64,000 bases of DNA from UBA1941 sp046329555 (GTDB taxonomy: Bacteria > Bacteroidota > Bacteroidia > Chitinophagales > LD1), in assembly GCA_046329555.1 (NCBI GenBank), contig JAXLUK010000001.1:558001-622000 (forward strand), in the 5' to 3' direction. Every line of letters starts with the position of its first letter. The stretch's first letter is position 1. The notes under the pieces were generated by a model. That model did not search any database and was not told the DNA's origin. It worked only from the letters and a program-made list of their open reading frames with translations. The position numbers and the translations under genes were made by a program. Below, piece by piece: positions 1-9,447 of the stretch.

Positions 1-2904
1 TGACGCCCCTGCTACCCAGCTCGACCAAGTTGAACCATTATCAGTTGAATAGCGGGTTTCAAAATTACAAGAGCCAGCCCCACCGCCACCTGCGGTGATT
101 GCCGATAGCGTTAAGGCAGCACCCTGACAAACGGTAGCCGCACTTGGCGCTTTAGTTGCAGTTGGCGCGGCAGGATCATTAGCTATGGTCACCGTTCCTG
201 TTGCCGAGGTGGCATCACATCCAGCTCCGGATGGTGTATTTGTAGTTAAAACTAATTGGTAAGAATAAGTTCCCGCCGAAGAGGTAGCATTATCTGCATT
301 AACCGTAAGCGTATTGCTGTTATTACCGGAATAAGTAACACCCGTAGGCGTGCCGTCACTTACAGCTACCCACGAAGTACCATTAAAGTAATTCCATTGT
401 AGATTATAAGTACCCGTACCGCCTGCAGTCACGTTAGAGGTGAGATTTGCCGTTCCACCTTTACAGATACTTACAGATGTAGGTGCTGACAAGGTTGGAT
501 CTGCATTTACCGTAACGGTAGAAGTAGGCGAAACCGCATCGCAGCCACCACCTGTTGGGGTACTGGTTGTGAGATCACAGCGATATTGATATGAGCCTGT
601 TGGCGTAGTGCCATTATTAGTAGCAATCGTAAGGGAATTGGTTGAAGCAGTATAAGTTACGCCTGTTGGTGTACCATTGGAAAGCGTCACCCACGATGTG
701 CCATTGAAATATTTCCAGGTATAGGTAAAAGTTCCCGTTCCTCCCGTTGCGTTTGTAGTTAAGGTGGTGCTACCGCCTTTACAAATACCGGGGCTGCCTG
801 GGTCACTGAGTGTAGGATCAGCCACTATGGTTAATGTGGCGTTAGAAGAAATGGCGTTACAGCCCGTGTTGGTAGGGGTAGTTACGGTAGATAATGAATC
901 GCGGAAGTAAACCGTTCCTGTAGCTACCGCATTCGTAGTACTTACGGTTAATGTAGAGGTACCACCTGATACAGCCGTAGAGTAAGAATAATTGGATGGT
1001 GTTCCATTCACTACATCCGTCCAGTTAGTAGATCCATCGGCAGAATATTGCCATTTATGAGAATAAGTGCCAGTACCACCTGCGGCTGTGCTGCTGAAGG
1101 CATTGCTACCGCCGGCACAAATTGTTGCAGTTCCAGGTGAGGTAAGCGTTGGATCAGCCAAACCAGTCCATGTGTAGGTATTGGCTCCACTAGCATCGCA
1201 ACCTAAGCCCGTATAGACAGAACGAATCTGAATAGAATTGAAACTTGTTCCAACCACAGCAGGGAAATTTGGTAACGTAGCCCCCCAACCTGTATAAGTA
1301 GCACCCGCGTCAGTAGTATAGCGGTATTCAAAAGAGCCTGTTCCAGTTCCACCCGTACCGAAGGTTGATCCGGTTAAAGTTAACGGTGCGCCATCGCAGA
1401 CAACACCAGTATTCGGATTCTTTGTGGCTGTTGGCAGCCCGGGGTCGGCAACTACGGTTAAAGTTGAGGTGTTTGATATCACATCACAACCCAGCGAATT
1501 AGTGACATTATTTCGGTAATAATAAAGACCCGGAGTAGCGGTGGCATTGGTGTTTACGGTAACAGCAGCAGTGGCTGGATTGGTATAACTCCAGCTGGTT
1601 GGCGTACCTGCGGCCACGTTAGCCCATCCTCCGGTTCCGGTGGTAGAATACTGCCACTGAGAATTTAGGGTACCTGTTCCTCCTGATGGTGTTGACGTTA
1701 ACACAGGCGCTCCACCGGCACAAATCGTCAGGGAACCAGGATCAGTAGTAGTAGGATCCGCCACAGAGTTCCATTGATAGGTAGTAGTAGGGCTTTGATC
1801 ACAACCTACGCCAGAGTAGGTAACATAAATTTGCTCTCGATACAACCCAGTTCCCGCTGCTGTTACCGTTTGAGAAGGAGAAGTACTGGAGAAGCTGGAA
1901 TAACTTCCACCCGAGTTGCTGGAAGTAGCATAGAAGTAGGTGGCCGTACCCGTGCCTCCGGAAGGTGTAGTTGGGGAAGTGAGAGAAATTGACGCCCCAA
2001 GACAGACATCAGTCCCGGGCGACTGTGTGGCGGTTGGAGCAGCGGGATCTCCAACGACAGTTATGGTAATTACGTTAGAAGTTATGGATCCAACACCACC
2101 ACTGAAATTGATACAATAATCTATCCTTCTCCTATAATAAGTGGTAGCTGTTAATGCCGGAGGATCATAAGTAAGTGTATTGGCTCCAGTACCTCCGGTT
2201 ACGTTTGACCACGTAGAGTTATTAGGGCTTTGTTCCCATTGAATATTGGAGTATTGCGCCGTAGGACTAGTGGTATTCGTAAACGCGCCCAAATCACCAC
2301 CTGTGCAAATGGTTGCAGTTCCACTAATGGCACCGGCAGATAGGCCTGTTGTTCCGTTCCAGCACCAACGGTAATACCAACGCGCATCGTAATCGTTGGT
2401 GGTTCCATCGCTACTACAACCGCTTCTGGTGGTTGTAAAAACACTTGAATTGGAGCAAGGAGAAATTGAGTTAATAGTAACGTTATTTGTTCCGGAACTC
2501 ACCCCATAACCTCCACAATCGCCATCGTTACCGCCACAAACCGTTCCATCGGCTTCCCATCCATTTAACTGAATATTCACAGTATTTGAGCCGGAAATAC
2601 CCCCAGCGGTATAAACACTAATTCCACCAGTCCTATTATAGTAAGTACAACCGATGTCGTCCCTATCGTAATCAGCAGTTCCGCTCCATGTTCCAGTACC
2701 ACTATGCTTATATTGAACTCTCACCCGAGGGTCTCCATAAGTACTGGCGCAATCACAACTACTGCAACATTGAGATCCAACACCGCTTGATCTCATTTGA
2801 GCCTGATCCGGATAAACTTCTAAATTGACGGTCTGAGCAATACCAGATTCAAAGCTTAAGATACAAGCGATAAGTAGTAAAAATGATGAGTAAAAATTCT
2901 TCAT
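1..2904 (-). CDS. Secreted Ig-like repeat protein, 3' end outside window (partial)
   Basis: An open frame runs unbroken from an ATG at 2904 to the window edge, giving at least 968 residues. It begins with a signal peptide (MKNFYSSFLLLIACILS...GIAQT). A cysteine-rich N-terminal part follows, with a CCSSCDC cluster and Asp/Cys-rich segments (GNDGDCGGYG). The rest consists of tandem units of roughly 80-100 residues, each starting near 'ADPTLT' or 'GDPAAPTA', continuing with a Cys-x-GG step, a W-x-YFNGTSWV core and a 'TVTV' end. These resemble Ig-like/PKD-type domains of Bacteroidota surface adhesins, many of which end in a T9SS sorting domain; that end is not in the window. Role in adhesion is inference. 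It is probably transcribed alone, since 180 bp separate it from the upstream gene. Confidence 0.8.
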   Translation of the reverse strand, partial: MKNFYSSFLLLIACILSFESGIAQTVNLEVYPDQAQMRSSGVGSQCCSSCDCASTYGDPRVRVQYKHSGTGTWSGTADYDRDDIGCTYYNRTGGISVYTAGGISGSNTVNIQLNGWEADGTVCGGNDGDCGGYGVSSGTNNVTINSISPCSNSSVFTTTRSGCSSDGTTNDYDARWYYRWCWNGTTGLSAGAISGTATICTGGDLGAFTNTTSPTAQYSNIQWEQSPNNSTWSNVTGGTGANTLTYDPPALTATTYYRRRIDYCINFSGGVGSITSNVITITVVGDPAAPTATQSPGTDVCLGASISLTSPTTPSGGTGTATYFYATSSNSGGSYSSFSSTSPSQTVTAAGTGLYREQIYVTYSGVGCDQSPTTTYQWNSVADPTTTDPGSLTICAGGAPVLTSTPSGGTGTLNSQWQYSTTGTGGWANVAAGTPTSWSYTNPATAAVTVNTNATATPGLYYYRNNVTNSLGCDVISNTSTLTVVADPGLPTATKNPNTGVVCDGAPLTLTGSTFGTGGTGTGSFEYRYTTDAGATYTGWGATLPNFPAVVGTSFNSIQIRSVYTGLGCDASGANTYTWTGLADPTLTSPGTATICAGGSNAFSSTAAGGTGTYSHKWQYSADGSTNWTDVVNGTPSNYSYSTAVSGGTSTLTVSTTNAVATGTVYFRDSLSTVTTPTNTGCNAISSNATLTIVADPTLSDPGSPGICKGGSTTLTTNATGGTGTFTYTWKYFNGTSWVTLSNGTPTGVTYTASTNSLTIATNNGTTPTGSYQYRCDLTTSTPTGGGCDAVSPTSTVTVNADPTLSAPTSVSICKGGTANLTSNVTAGGTGTYNLQWNYFNGTSWVAVSDGTPTGVTYSGNNSNTLTVNADNATSSAGTYSYQLVLTTNTPSGAGCDATSATGTVTIANDPAAPTATKAPSAATVCQGAALTLSAITAGGGGAGSCNFETRYSTDNGSTWSSWVAGAS

Positions 2905-3084
2905 ACAAACAGTTTCAGAGGTAATTATACCAAATTTTAAGCCAACAAGCGAAAATCACTAGCGAAAGTTATCCTCAAATCTCATTTATCATTGATAGTC
3001 TACAGATTTTTAGCTAAAAGAGCGCCTCTGCTTAATTTGTATTCCGTATAGAAAAGCAAACACTTTGTAATAACTATATAGACA

Positions 3085-4560
3085 CTATTCTGTGGCTTTC
3101 AGGCTATATGTATATCTAGTGACCGGCGTTTGGTATTTGCTCTCATTACCCTTTATGATACATTCATATTCAACCAATTTAGTGCCTTTTCGATACAGCA
3201 ATTCCTTATCGCCCTGTGCAAGTAATCTGCAGACAATCCATTGTTTAAGATAAATGGATCGTTCCGGCCTTACCTTCCAAAAGCGCATAAACGTTAGAAA
3301 AGTACCCTCAAACCCCCGGTAGTAATGCAAAGGCTGTTGTGCTGCAGTATCAACTGGTAAATCATGAAGAACATCTCGCCATTGCCCCGGTGCAACTTCT
3401 TGCTCAATTGCAAACCAACTAATGTTGGTTGATGGATCAGGAGCAAACATTCTCCAATTTTGAAAGAACAAGAAGGAGTTATCAAAGGGCGCAGGAGACA
3501 TAAAAGAAACAAAATCGTGTATCAAACTTCCTGCGCTACCTTCCCGTTTCTCCTCCGTTCGCAGGATAAACTCTAGATTATTAATGATAATTAAATAAAT
3601 GAATAGCAATGAAAAAGCCCCTCTCCATTTATTGGATATCTTGTTTGTTGCTTGAAAAGATGTAGCCATCCAATTCCGATAAACTTGTGCTGGCATTAAT
3701 GCAACCCCTGCTGCAAAACCTGTGGTCCAGAAAACGCCAACGTCATACATGGCGCCAGTCATTAAGTGGAAAAGAACAATAAACGAAGCAGGTATTGCCC
3801 TAAGAAGCGGTTGTCGAATGGGTAACAGCAAAAGGAAAGGCGTAGCTAACTCGCCTAACCAAGCCGCATAAGTAAAAATGGTATAAACGATGGGATGATC
3901 AACTACAATATGTGTCCAAGAATATGCATTGGATCGGTCTAATAGCATGTTTCTAACAGCATAGCCATGAACCCAAGAATCACCGTATTTCGCCCAACCT
4001 GAACTGAAGTACACGAAAAGCACTTGAATTAAAAATGCTATTGACGGCAAAATCTCCGGTGCGCCCTCATCAGTTTGTTTAATGGAAAAATGGTTGTTCA
4101 AGGGTAGAAACAGAGAGAGAAACAAAATATGTAGCGTATAAAAGTCGCCACCAAATCCCAACGGAGGCGTTCGCTGCTGGATATTCCAAAGAAAAAAATA
4201 AGCGAGCGCCCCAGTCCAGCGAGAATGCCATCCAATCGTATAAAGAAAAACAACGGCAATGGCTGAAACAAAAATAGGAACCACAGCCACATCACTGCTA
4301 AACAAGTCGAAGATAGAGAATGACCTTGCAACAGTTTCGGTTATAATTTTATGAGCAAAAATTCCATCATAGCCCCAGAACAAACGGGCGCAAGGCAGCT
4401 TCGCGTATATGAGATGCCACAGTAAACCCAAGCCGAAAACAATTCTAAACAAAGATAACGACCGAGCGTCTAAACGTAGAAATGACAGTTTTAAAAATAC
4501 CTTATCCCACGGTTTCTTGGCTGGCTCAATTCGTCGATTTTTAGAACTACCGGTACGCAT
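3085..4560 (-). CDS. HTTM-domain integral membrane protein
   Basis: 491 residues with many hydrophobic segments. The family is the HTTM (horizontally transferred transmembrane) group related to the membrane part of vitamin K-dependent gamma-carboxylase. Recognisable features are an N-terminal 'SLSLFRIVFG' helix, a 'FGGDFYTLHILFLSLFLPL' stretch, 'YFSSGWAKYGDSWVHG' near residue 190 and 'NWRMFAPDP' near residue 367, followed by a soluble C-terminal tail. It shares this whole layout with the gene just upstream (4637-6115), so the two are paralogues, separated by 76 bp and probably co-transcribed. The reaction is unknown. The short RRIEPAKK cytoplasmic N-terminus fits an inner-membrane protein. 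Bacterial HTTM proteins have no settled function, so none is assigned. Confidence 0.8.
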   Translation of the reverse strand: MRTGSSKNRRIEPAKKPWDKVFLKLSFLRLDARSLSLFRIVFGLGLLWHLIYAKLPCARLFWGYDGIFAHKIITETVARSFSIFDLFSSDVAVVPIFVSAIAVVFLYTIGWHSRWTGALAYFFLWNIQQRTPPLGFGGDFYTLHILFLSLFLPLNNHFSIKQTDEGAPEILPSIAFLIQVLFVYFSSGWAKYGDSWVHGYAVRNMLLDRSNAYSWTHIVVDHPIVYTIFTYAAWLGELATPFLLLLPIRQPLLRAIPASFIVLFHLMTGAMYDVGVFWTTGFAAGVALMPAQVYRNWMATSFQATNKISNKWRGAFSLLFIYLIIINNLEFILRTEEKREGSAGSLIHDFVSFMSPAPFDNSFLFFQNWRMFAPDPSTNISWFAIEQEVAPGQWRDVLHDLPVDTAAQQPLHYYRGFEGTFLTFMRFWKVRPERSIYLKQWIVCRLLAQGDKELLYRKGTKLVEYECIIKGNESKYQTPVTRYTYSLKATE

Positions 4561-4636
4561 TTTCCAATTGAAAATAAGAGATTACTCAAACATCTGCAGC
4601 ATGAAACATAATGAATTGGAGAAAACGCTTGCCGTA

Positions 4637-6115
4637 TTATTGAAAGTTTACCCAGCTAGGATCTTCGATGTGATTTAGAAACACAGAATCAGGAATGAGC
4701 GTTTTTTCATATCGGGGATGAGCCAACGTATTGCGGGTTACCATGTAATTATAATATGCCAAACTGATTGGCCCTTGTAAATTTTTCTTTTTCCGCTGAT
4801 AACCAATCCAATACTTTAAAAATATTCTGAATTTATCGCCCTTGCCATCATAAGGAAAGTTACGGCTATATTGAGCCAGATAATATTCCATACCCGTTGG
4901 ACGCCAAAGGGGAAAGGTATCATTGGTTACCGGCTTGTCCGCCATCAAATCCATTTGTTTGCCATTTACTGGTCCTTCCAGTGTCCACCATCCAATCAAA
5001 TTCGGGGGATTAGGCGCGAACATTTTCCAGTTCTGTACAAAAAATGAAATATGAACGGGTGAAGGCAAACCATCATCTATGGATTTATGCGATGAATCAC
5101 CTAAAGCGCTGTGCTTACTTAGGAACTCAAAATTCTTTTCACAAATAATGAATAGTGCGAAGTACACGAAACCCTTTAACGCCCGCATTTTATTTACCGA
5201 CAATTGTTGTAACGCCAGCACTTCAGGTTTCTGAACATGAAGTGTATTCCAAAAGCTTTCAGGAATTAAAACCGCCGCCACCGCTAAACCGGTAAGGGAA
5301 AAATTAGCTACGTCGTACATGGCGAAAATGGCAAGATGGAAACCAATTAGAAAAACAACACCAGCATATCGGAACACCTTCTTCCTGGTGAAATCAAACA
5401 CAGCTAAAGGAAAACCTATTTCGAATACCAGTGTGGTGTAGGTTAAAAAAGCGCAAATTTCATCATGTGGTAACAGCCAATTTGCCGGAGGCTTCGTGGC
5501 CCAGCGATCCATTAACATCATCGTCAGCGCTTTGCCGTCCATCCAGCTACCGCCGTATTTCGCTAAACCCGTTGAAAAGTAAACCCAGGCGATTTGAACC
5601 AACAGGGTTGCATTAACAACCACGGGCGCAGCTCCCCTTCCTGCATCTGGCCGCAACGCCCAGTAACGGTCAAGGGGTAAAAATACCGACCAGAACAATA
5701 ACTGAAAGGTGTAAAAATCAAATCCGAAGGTATAGAAGGCCGTTGCCTGACATAAATTCCAAAAAACGAATAACCCTGCAATAGATGCCCACCTGGTGAA
5801 AACCCCAACTATTATGGCCAAAGCTGCAACTATACCAACCGCAATGAATGCATGAGCAAATACGTCGTTATGTATAATTGAAAAGACAGAAAACGAGTTG
5901 GCACCATTTAATCGTTCCAGCACCTCATGTGGGAAGATGGTATGAGCACCATACATCTGCACGGCATATGGCCATCGAACAAAAACCAGATTGTATAACA
6001 AACTCGCGCCGATCAGAATTCGAAACAAGGCCAATGACCGAAGGTCAAGTTGCACCAATGAGCTCCATTCAAACCCAGCCGATTGTACTTGTTTGGTTAA
6101 CTTCTTTGCCATCAA
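4637..6115 (-). CDS. HTTM-domain integral membrane protein, paralogue
   Basis: 492 residues, multi-pass. It shares with its neighbour the 'SLALFRILIG' first helix, 'FGFDFYTFQLLFWSVFLPLD', 'YFSTGLAKYGGSWMDG' and 'NWKMFAPNPP' near residue 362, followed by a C-terminal soluble tail. This is the HTTM / vitamin K gamma-carboxylase-like architecture. Its ATG overlaps the stop of the LRR gene upstream (ATGA, 6112-6115), so the two are translationally coupled. The pair of HTTM paralogues plus LRR protein looks like a three-gene operon read on the minus strand. Substrate and partner are unknown; a link to the oxygenase cluster 4 kb away is possible but rests on proximity only. Confidence 0.8.
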   Translation of the reverse strand: MMAKKLTKQVQSAGFEWSSLVQLDLRSLALFRILIGASLLYNLVFVRWPYAVQMYGAHTIFPHEVLERLNGANSFSVFSIIHNDVFAHAFIAVGIVAALAIIVGVFTRWASIAGLFVFWNLCQATAFYTFGFDFYTFQLLFWSVFLPLDRYWALRPDAGRGAAPVVVNATLLVQIAWVYFSTGLAKYGGSWMDGKALTMMLMDRWATKPPANWLLPHDEICAFLTYTTLVFEIGFPLAVFDFTRKKVFRYAGVVFLIGFHLAIFAMYDVANFSLTGLAVAAVLIPESFWNTLHVQKPEVLALQQLSVNKMRALKGFVYFALFIICEKNFEFLSKHSALGDSSHKSIDDGLPSPVHISFFVQNWKMFAPNPPNLIGWWTLEGPVNGKQMDLMADKPVTNDTFPLWRPTGMEYYLAQYSRNFPYDGKGDKFRIFLKYWIGYQRKKKNLQGPISLAYYNYMVTRNTLAHPRYEKTLIPDSVFLNHIEDPSWVNFQ

Positions 6116-6984
6116 TGAAAATCTTTACTGCATTTATTGTTGCTGCTTTCCAAAACTATCTTTTTTCTGGCGGCCAACTTTTTCAACTTGCGCTGAAGTG
6201 TAGCTGAAAAGTGATTCCCACTAAGATTGACGAGATTAACTGATGGCATCTCCAATAGTTGTGAGTTGATGGTCCTCAATTCGCATTGCATCAAATTGAC
6301 ATACTCCAGATGAGGCAATAACAATAGGCTGTCGGATATGTTACCTAGCGGATTCTGCCAAAAAGAAAAATAATAGAGCACCGGTAGCGTAAAAATATCG
6401 GCAGGCAGCGTACGCAGCTGATTGCGCGCCATACAAATTTTTTGAAGATGTGTACACGCGCTTATTCCCGGTAACAGTTGCGTAATGAGGTTCTCCCGCA
6501 AACGCAAATCGTGTAGTTGTGAAAGTTGGTAGATTTCTAAAGGAACTTCTCTGATCTGATTTCGGGCTAACCAAAGAACCTGCAGCATTTGTAGTTGCTT
6601 AATGGATGAAGGAATTTTTTTGATGCGATTCTGGTCAGCATTTAAAACCACCAGGTGTGTACAACGAAACAATGATTCGGGCAATTCTTCAATTTGATTA
6701 TCGAATAGTACCAAACTTTCCAATTCAGCAAACTCGTCAATCCAATTCGGAATGGTTGTTAAATGATTCATTTGAAGTGACAATTGCACCAAATGAGGCA
6801 ACAGGCGCAAGGAATCAGGGAAAGCGCGCAATTGCTGATTTTCCAGAAAAACCGCCAAACGTTCTCCCCGGTGCGCCACCGCTGAATCTAAAGAATAGCA
6901 TTGTCGCAGCGGTGGCTCAGTTCCCCACTGCGCATACAACGCCTGATAGCACAAACAACCAAGTACGATGCTCAGCAACCGCAT
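6112..6984 (-). CDS. Secreted leucine-rich repeat protein
   Basis: 290 residues with a signal peptide (MRLLSIVLGCLCYQALYAQ). From about residue 40 to 270 there are nine or so LRRs of 22-23 residues with the pattern LxxLxLxxNxLxxIP, for example 'LQVLWLARNQIREVPLEIY'. This is the bacterial LRR type used for protein binding. Cys9 and Cys12 lie within the hydrophobic stretch, but there is no convincing lipobox, so it is more likely secreted or periplasmic than lipid-anchored. It is the first gene of an operon with the two HTTM genes, its stop overlapping the next ATG by ATGA. It may be an accessory binding protein for them; that is inference. Confidence 0.82.
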   Translation of the reverse strand: MRLLSIVLGCLCYQALYAQWGTEPPLRQCYSLDSAVAHRGERLAVFLENQQLRAFPDSLRLLPHLVQLSLQMNHLTTIPNWIDEFAELESLVLFDNQIEELPESLFRCTHLVVLNADQNRIKKIPSSIKQLQMLQVLWLARNQIREVPLEIYQLSQLHDLRLRENLITQLLPGISACTHLQKICMARNQLRTLPADIFTLPVLYYFSFWQNPLGNISDSLLLLPHLEYVNLMQCELRTINSQLLEMPSVNLVNLSGNHFSATLQRKLKKLAARKKIVLESSNNKCSKDFH

Positions 6985-7011
6985 ACGAAACCAAAGAAAA
7001 CCATAAAAAAT

Positions 7012-7019
7012 TAGTTTTG
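7012..7019 (+). promoter_or_regulatory. Bacteroidota -7 promoter element
   Basis: TAGTTTTG matches the Bacteroidota -7 consensus TAnnTTTG and lies four bases before the ATG at 7024. Transcription would begin at or close to the start codon, giving a leaderless or near-leaderless message. No clear TTG -33 element is visible at the usual spacing, so the call is moderate. Confidence 0.4.
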
Positions 7020-7023
7020 CTGA

Positions 7024-8727
7024 ATGCTTCAGTATTTGGAAAAGAAATGGGTGATTGTAGCATTAATCGCTACCCTGACCTACGTCATTTTTGGCGCATC
7101 CTTGCGCCACGATTACGGGTTAGATGACAGCTACGTGTTGCGTGAAATTCCGAATCGGGAAGTTGCTTTTTCGGATATCCTTAAACCATTTCAAACGCGT
7201 TTTGATTTTGTGGATTATCGTCCGATACCAGTGGCCTCATTCCTGTTCGAGAAATGGCTCACCGGCGAAACCAATCCTCAATTTTCGCATGGCATCAACT
7301 TGCTGCTATACATGGCGATATGTTTACTTGTGTTTTTTACCATCAAAACGTTTCCAATAGAATATGCCCATTGGCTGGCGTTGGCAACTACTTTTATTTT
7401 TCTGGCACATCCTTCACATGCCGATGTAGTGAATAATCTAAAAAGCCGCGACAATTTGTTAAGCATGCTTTTTGGCCTCTCTGCGGTTTATGTTTCCCTG
7501 CTTCAGCATCCGCGACTGACTTTACCAATCCGCTGGTTACTGATCTCCCTTCTTCTCTTTCTAGCGCTAATCTCCAAACTCGATGCGTTTGGCCTGGTGT
7601 ATATCATTCCGGTGATTCACCTTATTTTCAATCGTGAAAAATTCATCCAGTGGCTGTTGTTGTTTGTTTTGCTGCTAGCTGTCTATGGCTTGTTGCGAAA
7701 CCAACTGATGAATTACCTGGTTCCGATTACGCCAATCGAGAATCCGATTGTGTTTACAGAGAACCCATTGGTACAACATCCCGGTGCTATTCCTGCGCTA
7801 TCAATGACCATTTCTACCTTAACCGCCTACCTGAAGTTGATGGTACTTCCGAATACCTACCGATTCTATTACGGATTCAACATGTTACCCATATTACCCA
7901 TTACCAGCGTATGGATTATACTGCAGGTGCTAATACACCTTAGTTTGCTGGGTCTTGCGGTATACCAGTGGCGAAAAAACATCTTGATAACAATTGGAAT
8001 TGCTGTTTTTTACTTGTCTTTGGGATATTGCGCTAACCTTTTTCAACCTGTGGCCGGTATTCTTGCCGTTCGTTATGCATTTTTTGCCTCTTTAGGTTTT
8101 TGTATGACCCTTGCGGCACTTTGTCTTAGCCTATTACAACTTCCCTGGGTGCAGGAACGCTTACAGATGGAAAAACCTATGAAAAAAAAATCTAAGGTAA
8201 TTATGCCAAAGGCGCCCCTTCAATTAATTTATGTGGCCACTGCTATTATGTTGTTTTATGCGCCGTTTAGTTATTCCAGAACACATGATTGGGCTAACAT
8301 CTTCACTTTGCTAGAAGCCGATATGCCGCATCTGGAACAATCATTTGAAGCCAATCGTATTGCTGCCACACAATATATCAACCGAGGCTCATCTGAACCT
8401 AATCCTCAAATCAGAAATGCTGCTTTTCAACGGGCGCTCAAGTATTCGCAACAAGCCAATCAACTTTGCCCTGATATGATTCACGAACAAGAAAGTGAAG
8501 GCATCTGCTACTATATGCTGGGCATGACCGATAGCTGCTTCAATCATTTCGCAAGAGTTCGAGCTAAGTTCGACACTACCTCTGTGGGGTGGGAGATGAC
8601 TGGTGATATCTTCCTTCAGCGTGGGCAGCGCGACAGTGCCATCAAATCTTATGAGAAAGTTTTGCAACTAGACCGGCAAAATGAACAAGCCCAAGCAAAA
8701 CTCAATGAATTAAATCAGCGCCCGTAG
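7024..8727 (+). CDS. TMTC/PMT-like multi-pass membrane protein with C-terminal TPRs
   Basis: 567 residues. The N-terminal ~420 residues form about ten membrane helices with an 'HPSHADVVNNLKSRDNLL' loop and an early acidic motif (RHDYGLDDSY), as in the TMTC / Dol-P-sugar protein glycosyltransferase-like (GT-C) membrane proteins. The last ~130 residues are TPR-like helices ('ALKYSQQANQLCPD', 'AIKSYEKVLQLDRQNEQAQAKL'). A basic cytoplasmic loop near residue 385 (KKKSK) separates the two parts. A role in transferring a sugar from a lipid carrier to a surface molecule would fit the family but is not proved. The next gene starts directly after its stop codon, so they are co-transcribed. Confidence 0.72.
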   Translation: MLQYLEKKWVIVALIATLTYVIFGASLRHDYGLDDSYVLREIPNREVAFSDILKPFQTRFDFVDYRPIPVASFLFEKWLTGETNPQFSHGINLLLYMAICLLVFFTIKTFPIEYAHWLALATTFIFLAHPSHADVVNNLKSRDNLLSMLFGLSAVYVSLLQHPRLTLPIRWLLISLLLFLALISKLDAFGLVYIIPVIHLIFNREKFIQWLLLFVLLLAVYGLLRNQLMNYLVPITPIENPIVFTENPLVQHPGAIPALSMTISTLTAYLKLMVLPNTYRFYYGFNMLPILPITSVWIILQVLIHLSLLGLAVYQWRKNILITIGIAVFYLSLGYCANLFQPVAGILAVRYAFFASLGFCMTLAALCLSLLQLPWVQERLQMEKPMKKKSKVIMPKAPLQLIYVATAIMLFYAPFSYSRTHDWANIFTLLEADMPHLEQSFEANRIAATQYINRGSSEPNPQIRNAAFQRALKYSQQANQLCPDMIHEQESEGICYYMLGMTDSCFNHFARVRAKFDTTSVGWEMTGDIFLQRGQRDSAIKSYEKVLQLDRQNEQAQAKLNELNQRP

Positions 8728-9447
8728 ATGCCATACACGCTTGCCCACCCGGGGTTCGTCCTACCCCTTCGCAAAAAATGGTTGCCTTGGTTCCCCGCAT
8801 CTGCGGTGATTGCTGGTTCTGTGGTGCCTGATTTAGACATTCTCTTTCGCCTATCTAATGCGAGATTTCATTTATACCATTTCACCTTACCAGAAATCTT
8901 TTTGCTGCAGTGGCCCATGGCCCTGATGTTGGCGTTCTTGTTACAAAGATGGATCATACCTTATTACACTGCATCCACATGTGCCCCTTTAGAGATTAAG
9001 AGCGCCATCGGTACTTTAGGTGTTATGCTCATTCACTTATGCCTTGACGGCCTGGTTCACCGAGATGCCTATAGTGAAGCATTAAAAATATTCGGTCTAT
9101 GGAACCTTCAACGCACAGATCACCTGGTGATGTTTCAATGGCTTCAGCTAACGATACAATACCTACCACAAGTTGTGGTTACAGCAATAGGCTTTGCGGC
9201 TACTTATCTTTACGAAGGGGGAAGAGTAAAAACTGTTTTTATGCGTTTGTACTCAATTCAATTTTTTCGACCGTTTACACTGATAGTTATCCTATACCTG
9301 ATGCTACGATGGATATTTTGCTCGTTTGAAGCGGCGTTTTACTTCGATCAACTAATATTGACAGGTACCGGCGCGGTACTATTGGCAGCAGCTCTTGTTC
9401 CATTGGGAACATTTTTGTACCAATTCTACAGAACTCACGTTTCTTAA
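8728..9447 (+). CDS. DUF4184 family membrane protein
   Basis: 239 residues. The N-terminus MPYTLAHPGFVLPL, followed by 'AGSVVPDLDILFR' and 'HLCLDGLVHRD', is typical of the DUF4184 family, a multi-pass membrane protein group distantly related to the YbcI/YdjM 'metal-dependent hydrolase' proteins. Conserved His and Asp residues (His7, Asp34, Asp36) could bind metal. The ATG immediately follows the TAG of the TMTC-like gene, so the two form an operon. Its 3' end overlaps the convergent SGNH gene by 4 bp. The function is unknown; there are about five membrane helices. Confidence 0.75.
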   Translation: MPYTLAHPGFVLPLRKKWLPWFPASAVIAGSVVPDLDILFRLSNARFHLYHFTLPEIFLLQWPMALMLAFLLQRWIIPYYTASTCAPLEIKSAIGTLGVMLIHLCLDGLVHRDAYSEALKIFGLWNLQRTDHLVMFQWLQLTIQYLPQVVVTAIGFAATYLYEGGRVKTVFMRLYSIQFFRPFTLIVILYLMLRWIFCSFEAAFYFDQLILTGTGAVLLAAALVPLGTFLYQFYRTHVS

